From Deinococcus sp. (GTDB taxonomy: Bacteria; Deinococcota; Deinococci; Deinococcales; Deinococcaceae): a DNA stretch of 21,085 bases. The notes under the pieces were generated by a model. That model had not been told where the DNA came from. It saw only the letters and a program-made list of their open reading frames with translations, and searched no databases. The position numbers were made by a program, and so were the translations under genes. The stretch is from assembly GCF_018260405.1 (NCBI RefSeq), contig NZ_JAGLBG010000044.1:1-21085 (forward strand). The letters run 5' to 3'. Positions 1 to 7,160 of the stretch are shown in pieces (position 1 is the first letter of the stretch; each line of letters starts with the position of its first letter).

Positions 1-201
1 GCTCCAGCGATTGTGCGCCTGATGAAGAGGGCAGCATGGATACTCCGACGATATGGGCCTCAGACAGCCTCTGAAAGCCCTGGCCCGGTCGCTGTACCTT
101 TTCTTCTGCTCCGCGCTCATCTGGTCGGGCAACAGGTTCAGCCCCTGTCCCAGAACAGTCGGGGCCAGCAGCATGGCGGCGGTGACTAAAACCCTGGTCA
201 T
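1..201 (-). CDS. Partial putative secreted protein (5' end only, runs off left edge)
   Basis: An open frame of 67 codons starts with ATG at 201 and stays open to position 1. The N-terminus MTRVLVTAAMLLAPTVLG looks like a short Sec signal peptide: an Arg followed by a hydrophobic stretch. After it comes a charged segment with QMSAEQKKRYSDRARAF and then three Cys (GC, PCC). A TAAGGT hexamer lies 7 nt upstream of the ATG (214-209), matching the leaderless promoter layout of other genes here. I do not recognise the family. The later residues look low-complexity, so this could be a decayed gene. An overlapping plus-strand frame (53-262) has no promoter support and is less likely. Confidence 0.42.
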   Translation of the reverse strand, partial: MTRVLVTAAMLLAPTVLGQGLNLLPDQMSAEQKKRYSDRARAFRGCLRPISSEYPCCPLHQAHNRWS

Positions 202-371
202 AGAGCAGACCTTAAAAGCTGGGGCGGCTATTTTCGAGCCGGGGCCGTTTGCTTTGGGTTAATTCTCGGGCCTGCTTACCTCTGCTGGGCGCGCCAGCTA
301 TGGCCTGCCCGCGCACCGCTCTGCTCCTCTTTGCTGGACGGCTTTCCGCTCGCCGCTTGGGGGTCATCTGC

Positions 372-377
372 TAGCCT
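372..377 (+). promoter_or_regulatory. -10 box (TAGCCT) of leaderless pepF promoter
   Basis: TAGCCT ends 6 nt before the ATG at 384, so transcription would start at or next to the start codon. No Shine-Dalgarno sequence precedes the ATG. No convincing -35 box is visible. Confidence 0.55.
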
Positions 378-383
378 CGCACT

Positions 384-2234
384 ATGACAACCCAACAGGT
401 GACGTTACCTAAGCGCTCGGAAGTACCCAGTGAACAGACCTGGGATATCGCGGCGCTCTATGCCACTCCGCAGGACTGGGAAGCCGAAGCTGAGGCGCTG
501 ATGGGGGCCATTCACGCCCTGGGTGCCCACGCGGGACAGCTGGGCGACAGCCCTGGGGCGCTGCTGGCTTTCCTGACCGAAAACGACGCGCTTTCGCTGC
601 GGCTCTCGCGTTTCATGTCGTATGCCAGCATGAACGCCAGCGTGGACGGTACCGACAGCGTGGCGGCGGCGCGGCGTGACCGGGCAAGCGGCATCATCTC
701 GCAGTACAGCGCGGCGGCGGCCTTTGCTCAGCCGGAACTGCTGGCGCTGGACGAAGCTCAACTGCGCGGCTGGCTGGAGCGCCCCGAGTTCAAAGACCAC
801 AAAATCCGCGCCGAACGCATCCTTCGCAGTAAACCCCACGTGCGTTCTGCCGAGATCGAGGAACTGCTGGGCGCGGTGCAGGCACCTTTTGCTAGCGAGC
901 GCGGCATTCACCCGGCGCTGGCGAACATGGATATGCAGTTCGGGACGGCGGGCGGCCAGAAGGTCACCCAGGGCAATGTGGACGCCCTGAGCAGCCGCCC
1001 CGACCGCGAAGTGCGCCGCCAGGCCTGGGAAAACTACGCCGACGCGCACCTGGCGGTCAAGCACTCGCAGGCGGCCATGTACGCCACCAACGTGCGGCAG
1101 AACGTCTTTCTGGCCCGCGCCCGCCACTACCCCGACGCGATTACCGCCAGCCTTGCGCCCGACCACATTCCCACCGCCGTGGTCACCACGTTGCTGGGCA
1201 CCTACCGCGCCAACATGCCGGTCTGGCACCGCTACTGGAAGGTGCGGCGCGAGTGGCTGGGCCTGGATGAACTGCGCGAGTACGACGTGAAGGCGTCGCT
1301 GGTCCCGCAGCGAGAGGTGAGCTACGCGCAGGCGGTCGACTGGATTTGCGAGGGCATGGCCCCGCTGGGCGAGGAGTACGTCAAGGACATGCGGTTTGGC
1401 CTCACGGAAGACCGCTGGGTGGACTACGCCGAGAATGACGGCAAACGCCAGGGCGCGTACAGCAATGGCGGCGGGCGGGTCAAGCCCTTTATCTTCATGA
1501 CCTGGAACGGCAACGTAGGCAGTTACTCGACGCTGGCGCACGAGATCGGCCACAGTATGCACTCGCTGCTGTCCACGCGCGAACACCCCAACTCGGTGCC
1601 GCGCTACACGCTGTTTCATGCTGAGGTCGCCAGCAACTTCAATCAGGCCATGAGCCGCCAGAACCTGCTGGCAAAGGCGCGGGCGGCGGGCGATACCGAG
1701 TTTGAGGTCGCCATTATCGAAGAAGCGTTGAGCAACTTTCACCGCTATTTTTTCATCATGCCCACGCTGGCCGCGTTCGAGCTGGAAGCCTACCGCCGCA
1801 TCGAGGCGGGCGGGACGCTCAGCGCCCCCGACCTGATCGACCTGACTGCTGACCTGCTCCAGCAGGGCTACGGCGACGGCGTGACGATGGACCGCGAGCG
1901 CAGCGGCATCCTGTGGGCGCAGTTCTCAACCCACCTGTACGCCAACTTCTACGCCTACCAGTACGCCACCGGAATCAGCGCGGCGCACCAGTTGCTCGAA
2001 AAATTCGGCGCCGACCCGGAAGGCGCCCGCGAAAGCTACCTCAAGTTCCTCCAATCGGGCGGCAGCCTCGACCCCATCGACGCGCTCAGGGAAGCGGGCG
2101 TGGACATGCTCTCGCCGGAGCCGGTGCAGGCGACTTTCCGCACGCTGGAAGGCTACGTGGCGCGGCTGGAAGAACTCCTGAAGGCCCGGAAAAACTCCAG
2201 AAGGCCCGTAAAAACTGAGTTAGATTCCGATTGA
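384..2234 (+). CDS. pepF: Oligoendopeptidase F, M3 family zinc metallopeptidase
   Basis: This 616-residue protein has the length of the M3B/PepF family, cytosolic enzymes that cut short peptides (about 7-17 residues) during peptide turnover. The zinc site is plain: H386-E-I-G-H390 in LAHEIGHSMHSLL gives two His ligands and the catalytic Glu, and E414 in FHAEVASNF gives the third ligand. The helical N-terminal region (QTWDIAALY..., about residues 20-200) and the late YQYATGISAA segment are typical. No signal peptide is seen. The start follows a leaderless -10 box. The C-terminus is odd: a 20-bp out-of-phase tandem duplication replaces an apparent ancestral LLKARKN-stop with a tail ending SRRPVKTELDSD. 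The gene converges on the ornithine cyclodeaminase-family gene. Confidence 0.95.
   Translation: MTTQQVTLPKRSEVPSEQTWDIAALYATPQDWEAEAEALMGAIHALGAHAGQLGDSPGALLAFLTENDALSLRLSRFMSYASMNASVDGTDSVAAARRDRASGIISQYSAAAAFAQPELLALDEAQLRGWLERPEFKDHKIRAERILRSKPHVRSAEIEELLGAVQAPFASERGIHPALANMDMQFGTAGGQKVTQGNVDALSSRPDREVRRQAWENYADAHLAVKHSQAAMYATNVRQNVFLARARHYPDAITASLAPDHIPTAVVTTLLGTYRANMPVWHRYWKVRREWLGLDELREYDVKASLVPQREVSYAQAVDWICEGMAPLGEEYVKDMRFGLTEDRWVDYAENDGKRQGAYSNGGGRVKPFIFMTWNGNVGSYSTLAHEIGHSMHSLLSTREHPNSVPRYTLFHAEVASNFNQAMSRQNLLAKARAAGDTEFEVAIIEEALSNFHRYFFIMPTLAAFELEAYRRIEAGGTLSAPDLIDLTADLLQQGYGDGVTMDRERSGILWAQFSTHLYANFYAYQYATGISAAHQLLEKFGADPEGARESYLKFLQSGGSLDPIDALREAGVDMLSPEPVQATFRTLEGYVARLEELLKARKNSRRPVKTELDSD
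2173..2217 (+). repeat. Imperfect 20-bp tandem duplication at the pepF 3' end
   Basis: aactcc plus aaggcccg-aaaaact recurs at a spacing of exactly 20 bp: aactcc at 2173 and 2193, aaggcccg at 2181 and 2201, aaaact at 2191 and 2211. Twenty is not a multiple of three, so the second copy is read in another frame. In the first copy's frame it would end KARKN-stop. Confidence 0.8.
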
Positions 2235-2267
2235 ACCGGGCAATGTTGGATTCAATCCGACTTGTAA
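2226..2267. repeat. Palindromic repeat copy A at a convergent junction (possible bidirectional terminator)
   Basis: tccgattgaacc and ggattcaatccga form an imperfect inverted repeat between the convergent ends of pepF and the ornithine cyclodeaminase gene; it overlaps the pepF stop. It aligns without gaps to 16419-16460 (about 32 of 42 positions identical), with both 10-bp arm segments identical. Confidence 0.6.
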
Positions 2268-2274
2268 ACCTGCA

Positions 2275-3171
2275 TTAGCTGGTCATCAGTGTACGGTTTT
2301 GTGCCAGCGCCACCCGGCAGGCCGCGAGGTCCCAGGCCGCGCAGCCCACACTTTTGAACAGAATCGGCTGATCCTGGGGCGGCGCTGTCCGGAGGGCCTG
2401 CGCCAGCGAATGCACCGTGTTCCAGTCGATTCCGGCCTGGATAAAGTCCCCGGCTTCATGGGGGGCACCGGCGGGGTCATCTACATAAAGGCGGCTGCCC
2501 TGCACGGTGGCGGGCGCGATCTCGGCGGCGTCGGGTGTAAAGGCTCCGACCGTCACGATCAGGCGGCCAGCGCGGGCGGGCAGGTCGTACACCGGGGTCT
2601 TGCTGCTGGTCGTGGTGATGATCACGTCGGCGCTTTCCGGGAGCTGGTCGGTAGCCCGCGCCTGCCCGCCGACGCGCTGGCAGAACGCCTGTGCCCTGGG
2701 CAGCGCACTTCCCTTGACCCACAACTGGGCCTCCGGAAAGACGGCGGCGACGGCTTCAACGTGTCCGGCGGCCTGCGCCCCGGTGCCGATCAGCACCATT
2801 TCACGCGGCTGGCCGTGCAGGGCGCCAATCCCCAGCATCGAGATGGCGGCGGTGCGCCGGGCGGTGGCTGTGGGGGCATCCAGCGCCAGCAGTTTCTGGC
2901 CGTTGTGCGGGTCATAGGCCGTGACCTCGCCCTGAATGGTCGGCAGGCCCAACGCCGGATTGCCGCCACAGATGGTCAACAGTTTGTGGATGGTCACGTC
3001 GGGGGCAGTGGCAGGCATCGAGAGCAGTAGGCCGCCCGGCATGGCGACCACCAGCCGCTCCGGGCAGACGATGGTGCCGCTGGCATAGTCCAACACGGCC
3101 TGCTCCAGTGCTGCGACCAGGACGGGGTAGGGCAGAAGTTGGGCCGTCTGGTTGGCATCGAGTTGTAGCAT
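2275..3171 (-). CDS. Ornithine cyclodeaminase/mu-crystallin family protein
   Basis: This 298-residue NAD(P)-binding protein belongs to the OCD/mu-crystallin family. It carries the family stretch around TATARRTAA (residues 101-109), the Rossmann glycine loop GTGAQAAGH (129-137) and the C-terminal KSVGCAAWDLAA (273-284), whose Asp (D281) falls in the conserved position. Family members include ornithine cyclodeaminase, alanine dehydrogenase and delta1-pyrroline-2-carboxylate/ketimine reductases; the sequence does not decide between them, and an imino-acid reductase role is as likely as ornithine deamination. It is a little shorter than the usual 310-340 residues. The ATG lies 5 nt after a TAGTCT -10 box shared with the divergent kinase gene, so it is probably leaderless. 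Confidence 0.85.
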   Translation of the reverse strand: MLQLDANQTAQLLPYPVLVAALEQAVLDYASGTIVCPERLVVAMPGGLLLSMPATAPDVTIHKLLTICGGNPALGLPTIQGEVTAYDPHNGQKLLALDAPTATARRTAAISMLGIGALHGQPREMVLIGTGAQAAGHVEAVAAVFPEAQLWVKGSALPRAQAFCQRVGGQARATDQLPESADVIITTTSSKTPVYDLPARAGRLIVTVGAFTPDAAEIAPATVQGSRLYVDDPAGAPHEAGDFIQAGIDWNTVHSLAQALRTAPPQDQPILFKSVGCAAWDLAACRVALAQNRTLMTS

Positions 3172-3175
3172 TCCT

Positions 3176-3182
3176 TAGACTA
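3176..3182. promoter_or_regulatory. Overlapping divergent -10 boxes (shared TAGACTA)
   Basis: On plus, TAGACT (3176-3181) ends 6 nt before the kinase ATG (3188). On minus, TAGTCT (3182-3177) ends 5 nt before the ATG at 3171. The two hexamers overlap by five bases. TTGGCA at 3152-3157 is 18 bp upstream of the plus box and is a plausible -35. Confidence 0.6.
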
Positions 3183-3187
3183 ACAGG

Positions 3188-3604
3188 ATGCCTCAGCCCA
3201 GCACAGCGAAAATGGTCGTGATGGGCGTTGCGGGCAGTGGAAAAACCACGCTCGGGCGTGGGCTGGCTGCTCCTTTACAGGCCGACTTTCTGGACGCCGA
3301 CGACTTTCACACCCCGCAGGCGCGGGCGCGGGTGGTGCTGGCCTGCTCTGCCCTCAGACGGGCCTACCGCGACGTGCTGCGGGTTGGGCCGGTTCACTTC
3401 ATCTTTCTGGACCTGCCGGAAGAGGTGCTCTGGACGCGCCTGCTTGAGCGTCAAGGGCATTACGCGGGGACGGGTCTGCTGGCGTCTCAACTGGCGACGC
3501 TGGAGCGTCCTACTGGGGCCGAAACGGACGTGATCACGCTGGTGGTCGGTGCATCCAGTACGCCCGCGACGCTGCTGGAACGTGCACTCAAGGCGCTCGG
3601 CTGA
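3188..3604 (+). CDS. Gluconokinase-like P-loop kinase with internal deletion (probably inactive)
   Basis: The protein (138 residues) matches GntK-type gluconokinases, which phosphorylate gluconate to 6-phosphogluconate and are usually about 165-180 residues. Present: the P-loop GVAGSGKTT (13-21), FLDADDFH (34-41), ACSALRRAYRD (52-62) and ERQGHYAGTGLLASQLATLERP (87-108). Missing: the roughly 32 residues that normally lie between DDFH and the VV.CSAL strand, including the family's KM..G.PL.D.DR.PWL signature. The gap is in frame, at a cgcggg-cgcggg tandem repeat (3321-3332). Loss of this conserved signature makes activity doubtful. Start chosen at 3188 from the leaderless -10 box; M9 is an alternative. 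No gluconate permease is nearby. Confidence 0.75.
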   Translation: MPQPSTAKMVVMGVAGSGKTTLGRGLAAPLQADFLDADDFHTPQARARVVLACSALRRAYRDVLRVGPVHFIFLDLPEEVLWTRLLERQGHYAGTGLLASQLATLERPTGAETDVITLVVGASSTPATLLERALKALG

Positions 3605-3607
3605 AGT

Positions 3608-3695
3608 CTGGACGGTGAGGGACAAGCGGGCTTGCTTGCTCAAACCTGGGAGGCTATTGAGAGCAGCTTTGCCCCCTCGCCTCGCTACCGTCCAG
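3608..3695. repeat. Long inverted repeat (9-bp perfect ends) in a convergent junction
   Basis: CTGGACGGT (3608-3616) and ACCGTCCAG (3687-3695) are perfect inverted copies. GAGGG follows the left arm and CCCTC lies near the right arm, so about 88 nt could fold into one hairpin. It sits between the ends of the kinase gene and the 3753-4418 gene. It may be a terminator structure or a small palindromic element; there is no T-run. Confidence 0.45.
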
Positions 3696-3752
3696 GGCTG
3701 GGGACAAAATCTGGGTGGGCAAGAGCCTCCTCAAATGAGCCAGTTGCTTCCA

Positions 3753-4418
3753 TCAGCCCGGGGTGATCAGTACTGCCCGGCGTTCCCAGGCAGCCAGATT
3801 CAGATCGTGTGCCGCCTGCCATACGGCCAGCCAGCCACCTTCCGGTAACTTCTGTGCCCGCCCGAGCCGCAGCACATACTGCTGATGCAGTTTGAGCAGT
3901 TCTGCGGGGCTGGCCCCGGGGTGCTGGTGAACATCCATTTCCTCACTCGGGGACGGTACAGGCTGGGTCTGGGCATCGGTCGTCAGAACACAGGCCAGAC
4001 CGCTGGCACGGTCACGCAGCCACGTCAGCAGCCGCAGCCGGGGCTGCACGGTGCGGGCCGTACCCTGCCCCTCGTTCCAGTGAACGGCGAGGGCCACGTC
4101 TCCCAGCGTGTAGGCGCGGACTAACAGGTCATCGCTCGGCAAACGGTAGACGTTGCCCCGCTCTGCGCCCAAGTTTAGTAGTTCGGCGTCCAGCACGCTC
4201 AGGGCGCGGCTCTGTTCGGGGGTGGCTCCCCAGAGTTGCCCCGGCTGGTCTGGTGCCGGTTCATCCGGCAGTACTTCGGGAATCGCCGGGCCGGGCAGCG
4301 CGTGACCTTCCAGGCGGGCGCGGCTGATTTCCGGCAGCCGCCGCTGAAGCTCCTGCGCTCCGAACAGCGACAGCAGTTCGCCCTCGGTCAGGGTCGCCAG
4401 ATTGAGTTGAAGACTCAC
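3753..4418 (-). CDS. Hypothetical protein, GTG start
   Basis: No family is recognised. The 221-residue product begins VSLQLNLATLTEGELLSLFG and is rich in Leu, Ala, Gln and Glu. It has a Pro-rich segment (PGPAIPEVLPDEPAPDQPG) and ends LNLAAWERRAVLITPG. No signal peptide or membrane segment is seen, so it is probably cytosolic. The frame is open upstream to an ATG at 4583, but those extra 55 residues are Arg/Trp/Ser-rich and look non-coding. The GTG at 4418 lies exactly 6 nt after TATGCT (4430-4425), the leaderless layout used by its neighbours, so I prefer it. It is convergent with the kinase gene and upstream of nothing it obviously works with. Confidence 0.6.
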   Translation of the reverse strand: MSLQLNLATLTEGELLSLFGAQELQRRLPEISRARLEGHALPGPAIPEVLPDEPAPDQPGQLWGATPEQSRALSVLDAELLNLGAERGNVYRLPSDDLLVRAYTLGDVALAVHWNEGQGTARTVQPRLRLLTWLRDRASGLACVLTTDAQTQPVPSPSEEMDVHQHPGASPAELLKLHQQYVLRLGRAQKLPEGGWLAVWQAAHDLNLAAWERRAVLITPG

Positions 4419-4424
4419 CTTCGC

Positions 4425-4430
4425 AGCATA
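4425..4430 (-). promoter_or_regulatory. -10 box (TATGCT) for the 3753-4418 gene
   Basis: TATGCT read on minus, then gcgaag, then GTG at 4418. It supports the GTG start over the longer upstream ATG. Confidence 0.5.
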
Positions 4431-4596
4431 GCGGTGAAACGACTGACAGAACTCTCTCCAGGAGGCCAGACCAAAGCTGGCCCGCCATGACCATCGGTCT
4501 GACAGGACAGTGCTGGCCGCACCTTTTCCCATACTCGCTCTGCGGCGCAGCTCTACGAGTCCGCTCGGTTTGTCTTTACGCAAACTTGGTTGTCCT

Positions 4597-4612
4597 TAGT
4601 TCCCGCGAACTA
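4597..4612. repeat. Small hairpin downstream of the ABC exporter gene
   Basis: TAGTTC-CCGC-GAACTA is a perfect 6-bp stem with a 4-nt loop, just past the exporter stop. No T-run follows on minus, so it would be at best a weak terminator. Confidence 0.35.
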
Positions 4613-4623
4613 CCCAATTCCTG

Positions 4624-6411
4624 CTACTGCCTAAATTGCAATTCGTAGAGGTCGCGGTACAGCCCGCCCTGCGCCAGCAGTTGTTCGTGCGTGCCGTCAG
4701 CTACGACCTGCCCGGCGTCCATCACCAGGATGCGCTCAGCGTTGCGGATGGTGCTCAGGCGGTGGGCAATCACGAAGGTGGTGCGGCCCACCATCAGGCG
4801 TTCCAGTGCGGCCTGCACCAGCGCCTCAGATTCATTGTCCAGGGCGCTGGTGGCCTCGTCCAGAATCAGGATCCGGGGGTCTTTGAGAATCGCCCGCGCA
4901 ATGGCGACGCGCTGCCGCTGCCCGCCCGAAAGTTTGACGCCGCGCTCACCGACCAGCGTATCGTAACCGTGTTCAAAAGCCGAAATAAAAGTGTGGGCGT
5001 TGGCGGCCTCGGCTGCCGCTTGTATCTCGGCGGGGGTAGCGTCAGGGCGGCCATACAGGATGTTCTCGGCAATCGTCCCACTGAACAGCAGGGTTTCTTG
5101 CGGCACCAGACCCACCTGTCGGCGCAGGCTAGTCAGCGAGTAGGCCCGCACGTCCTGACCGTCTACCCGAACCGCGCCCCCCGACACATCCCAAAAGCGC
5201 GGCAGCAGGTTAACAAGCGTGGTTTTGCCCGCCCCGCTCGGCCCCACCAGCGCCACCACCTGACCAGCGGGCACATTCATATTCACGCCGCGCAGCATGG
5301 GCTGGCCGCCGTACTGAAAGCTCACGTTTTCAAAGGTCACGCGTCCCTCGGCGCGGGCCAGGGGCTGGGGCGCGGCGGCTTCGGGCAGGTCGCTCTGTTC
5401 GTCCAGCAGTTCAAAAATGCGGCTGGACGCCCCCAGCGCCTCCTGAAACTGGTTGAACACCCCGGTTAGGCCCGCGACTGTAATGCCGACCTGCATCGCA
5501 TAAAACAGGAACGTGACCAGATTGCCCGGCGTTATGTCCCCGGCCATCACTTGTCGCCCGCCATACCACAGCACCAGCGCCAGCGCCCCGAAGGTCAGGA
5601 AGCTCATGGCCCCCGACATCGCCGCCTGCAACACCGCCCGCCGCAGCGCCGCCAGAAAACTGGCCTGCACGCCCACGCCATAGCGCCTGCGCTCGGCGTT
5701 TTCGGCGGTAAAACTCTGGACGACCCGCACACCGCTAATGGCTTCCTCGGCGTCTCCATTGGCCTGCGCCACGGCGTCTTGGACCTCGCGGCTGACCTTG
5801 CGAATGCGCCCCCCAATGGCAAAAGCTGTACCGATTACGAAGGGAATCACCGCCAGCGTCAGCAGGCTCAGGCGGGCGCTGGTGGCAATCAGCAGGCCCA
5901 CTGACCCGACCAGCGTCACGCCCTGCGAAAACAGTTGCGCCAGTGCGGTGCTGGTCACGGTTTGCACGGTGCTCACGTCGCTGGTCAGGCGGCTGGTGAG
6001 GTCGCCGGTCTTATGGTCGCCAAAAAATCGGGGCGACAGGGTGAGCAAGTGTGAGAACACCGCCCGCCGCAGGTCGGCCACCACGCTGGCCCCCACCCGC
6101 GAAAGCAGATACGCCTGCGCCGCCCCGAAGCACGCCGAGAGCGCAAAAATCCCCAGCAGCATCAGCACGGTGCGGTCAAGCTGGCTAGTGTCGGTACTGC
6201 CGATCTTCAGAAAGGAAGCGTCTATCAGGGTGCCGAACAGCCGGGGAAAGACCAGCCCCAGGCCGCTGGACAGCAGGGTCGCCAGCACGCCCAGCACGAA
6301 CAGGGCGCGGTAAGGCCGGGTATAGACCAACAGGCGGGCGAGTTGCCGGGGGTCGCGCTGAGGCCGGGGCGTGTCTGAATGGGGGGTGGCGAGGCCGGGG
6401 CGGGAACGCAT
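4624..6411 (-). CDS. ABC exporter half-transporter (MsbA/ABCB type, fused TMD-NBD)
   Basis: This 595-residue protein has an N-terminal six-helix exporter domain (about residues 25-335, beginning near LLVYTRPYRALFVLGVLATLL) and a C-terminal ATPase. The ATPase shows Walker A GPSGAGKTT (about 389-397), the signature LSGGQRQR (about 493), Walker B ILILDEATSALD (about 513-524) and the H-loop in FVIAHRLSTI. Length and order match half-size type IV exporters of the MsbA/BmrA/LmrA group, which act as dimers in the inner membrane moving lipids, drugs or peptides outward. The substrate cannot be told. Its own -10 box (TAGACT) overlaps the stop codon of the upstream WD40-like gene, so it has a private leaderless promoter although the intergenic gap is only 9 bp. 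Confidence 0.93.
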   Translation of the reverse strand: MRSRPGLATPHSDTPRPQRDPRQLARLLVYTRPYRALFVLGVLATLLSSGLGLVFPRLFGTLIDASFLKIGSTDTSQLDRTVLMLLGIFALSACFGAAQAYLLSRVGASVVADLRRAVFSHLLTLSPRFFGDHKTGDLTSRLTSDVSTVQTVTSTALAQLFSQGVTLVGSVGLLIATSARLSLLTLAVIPFVIGTAFAIGGRIRKVSREVQDAVAQANGDAEEAISGVRVVQSFTAENAERRRYGVGVQASFLAALRRAVLQAAMSGAMSFLTFGALALVLWYGGRQVMAGDITPGNLVTFLFYAMQVGITVAGLTGVFNQFQEALGASSRIFELLDEQSDLPEAAAPQPLARAEGRVTFENVSFQYGGQPMLRGVNMNVPAGQVVALVGPSGAGKTTLVNLLPRFWDVSGGAVRVDGQDVRAYSLTSLRRQVGLVPQETLLFSGTIAENILYGRPDATPAEIQAAAEAANAHTFISAFEHGYDTLVGERGVKLSGGQRQRVAIARAILKDPRILILDEATSALDNESEALVQAALERLMVGRTTFVIAHRLSTIRNAERILVMDAGQVVADGTHEQLLAQGGLYRDLYELQFRQ

Positions 6412-6417
6412 GGCGGG

Positions 6418-6423
6418 AGTCTA
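6418..6423 (-). promoter_or_regulatory. -10 box (TAGACT) of the ABC exporter, containing the upstream stop codon
   Basis: TAGACT on minus (6423-6418) ends 6 nt before the ATG at 6411. Its first three bases, TAG, are the stop codon of the 6421-7104 gene. Confidence 0.55.
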
Positions 6424-7104
6424 CGCCGGGACTGCGGTGTGCGGGGCTGCCTGCTGGTTAGCGCGGGACAGGCAGGCAGAGATTCCGGTTCTCCGGGGGC
6501 CAGTGGTTGCGGAGACGGTGGACTGAGCACCCAGCCGACGCAGCGACGGCAGAGCGTACCGCACGGTGGTCAAGTTAGTCTGCGTGATGTGCCCGCTGGC
6601 GTCCGGCCTGTACCAATCCTCGCGCAGAAAAACACACAGCGTCTGCCCGCTGAGCCTCATGCCGGTGATGTCTGCCGAGGGACTCTGCCCCGGCAGCGTT
6701 GGCCCCTTTGGAGTGGTAACGCGCAGGCCACCCGCCAGATTCCACAGCCGCACGGTGTTGTTACCCGCACCAATCAGATACTGGCCGTCGGGTGTCCAGA
6801 GCACAGTATTCACGACGCTGTTCCTAAGTTCCTGCGCGGCTTTTCCGGGGCGGGCCAGCCACACCTGACAAAAGGCGTACTTGGGAATGTCCCAGCAGAA
6901 GTGCAGGGCGGCGGCGTCCCGACTCGGCGAAAAGAAGGTTTTGTGACTTGCCGACACGTCTAGGTCGGGCCTCGGCCTGGGCAGGGTGACCTTGCCCCCC
7001 GCGCCAAAATCCACGGTGATGGTGGGCGGCAGGGGCGTGGTGGCTGGGTCAGGCGGGTAGATGTAAGTGCCCGTCATGGCGGCGGCTAGCAGCAGGGCGA
7101 ACAT
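6421..7104 (-). CDS. Secreted WD40-like protein (shorter paralogue)
   Basis: This 227-residue protein has a short signal-like N-terminus (MFALLLAAAMTGTYIYP) and a WD40-type blade with TVLWTPDGQYLIGAGNNTVRLWNL (about residues 94-117). Three Cys are scattered through the chain. The C-terminal tail (ATTGPRRTGISACLSRANQQ...) has no blade pattern and may be out of frame or decayed. It is likely extracytoplasmic; ligand unknown. It follows the larger WD40-like gene in tandem and shares with it an identical 20-bp upstream element at the same distance from the ATG. TACCCT (7115-7110) ends 5 nt before the ATG, again a leaderless layout. Confidence 0.65.
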   Translation of the reverse strand: MFALLLAAAMTGTYIYPPDPATTPLPPTITVDFGAGGKVTLPRPRPDLDVSASHKTFFSPSRDAAALHFCWDIPKYAFCQVWLARPGKAAQELRNSVVNTVLWTPDGQYLIGAGNNTVRLWNLAGGLRVTTPKGPTLPGQSPSADITGMRLSGQTLCVFLREDWYRPDASGHITQTNLTTVRYALPSLRRLGAQSTVSATTGPRRTGISACLSRANQQAAPHTAVPA

Positions 7105-7132
7105 GGTTCAGGGTAGTTCGGGCGGGACTGGA

Positions 7133-7152
7133 AAGGCGTCATCCAAAAGTCG
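7133..7152 (-). promoter_or_regulatory. Conserved 20-bp upstream element, copy 2
   Basis: Minus-strand CGACTTTTGGATGACGCCTT, identical to 8083-8102. It lies 29 bp upstream of the ATG at 7104, the same distance as copy 1 from its gene. Confidence 0.6.
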
Positions 7153-7160
7153 TGCGGCTC

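Noticed and set aside
405..1742. Long minus-strand open frame (445 codons) antisense to pepF
   Set aside because: It is His/Arg/Val-rich, lacks any family motif and lies fully opposite a clear pepF; typical shadow frame in GC-rich DNA.
4419..4583. N-terminal extension of the 3753-4418 gene to an upstream ATG
   Set aside because: The added residues are Arg/Trp/Ser-rich and unlike the rest; the GTG at 4418 has a properly spaced -10 box.
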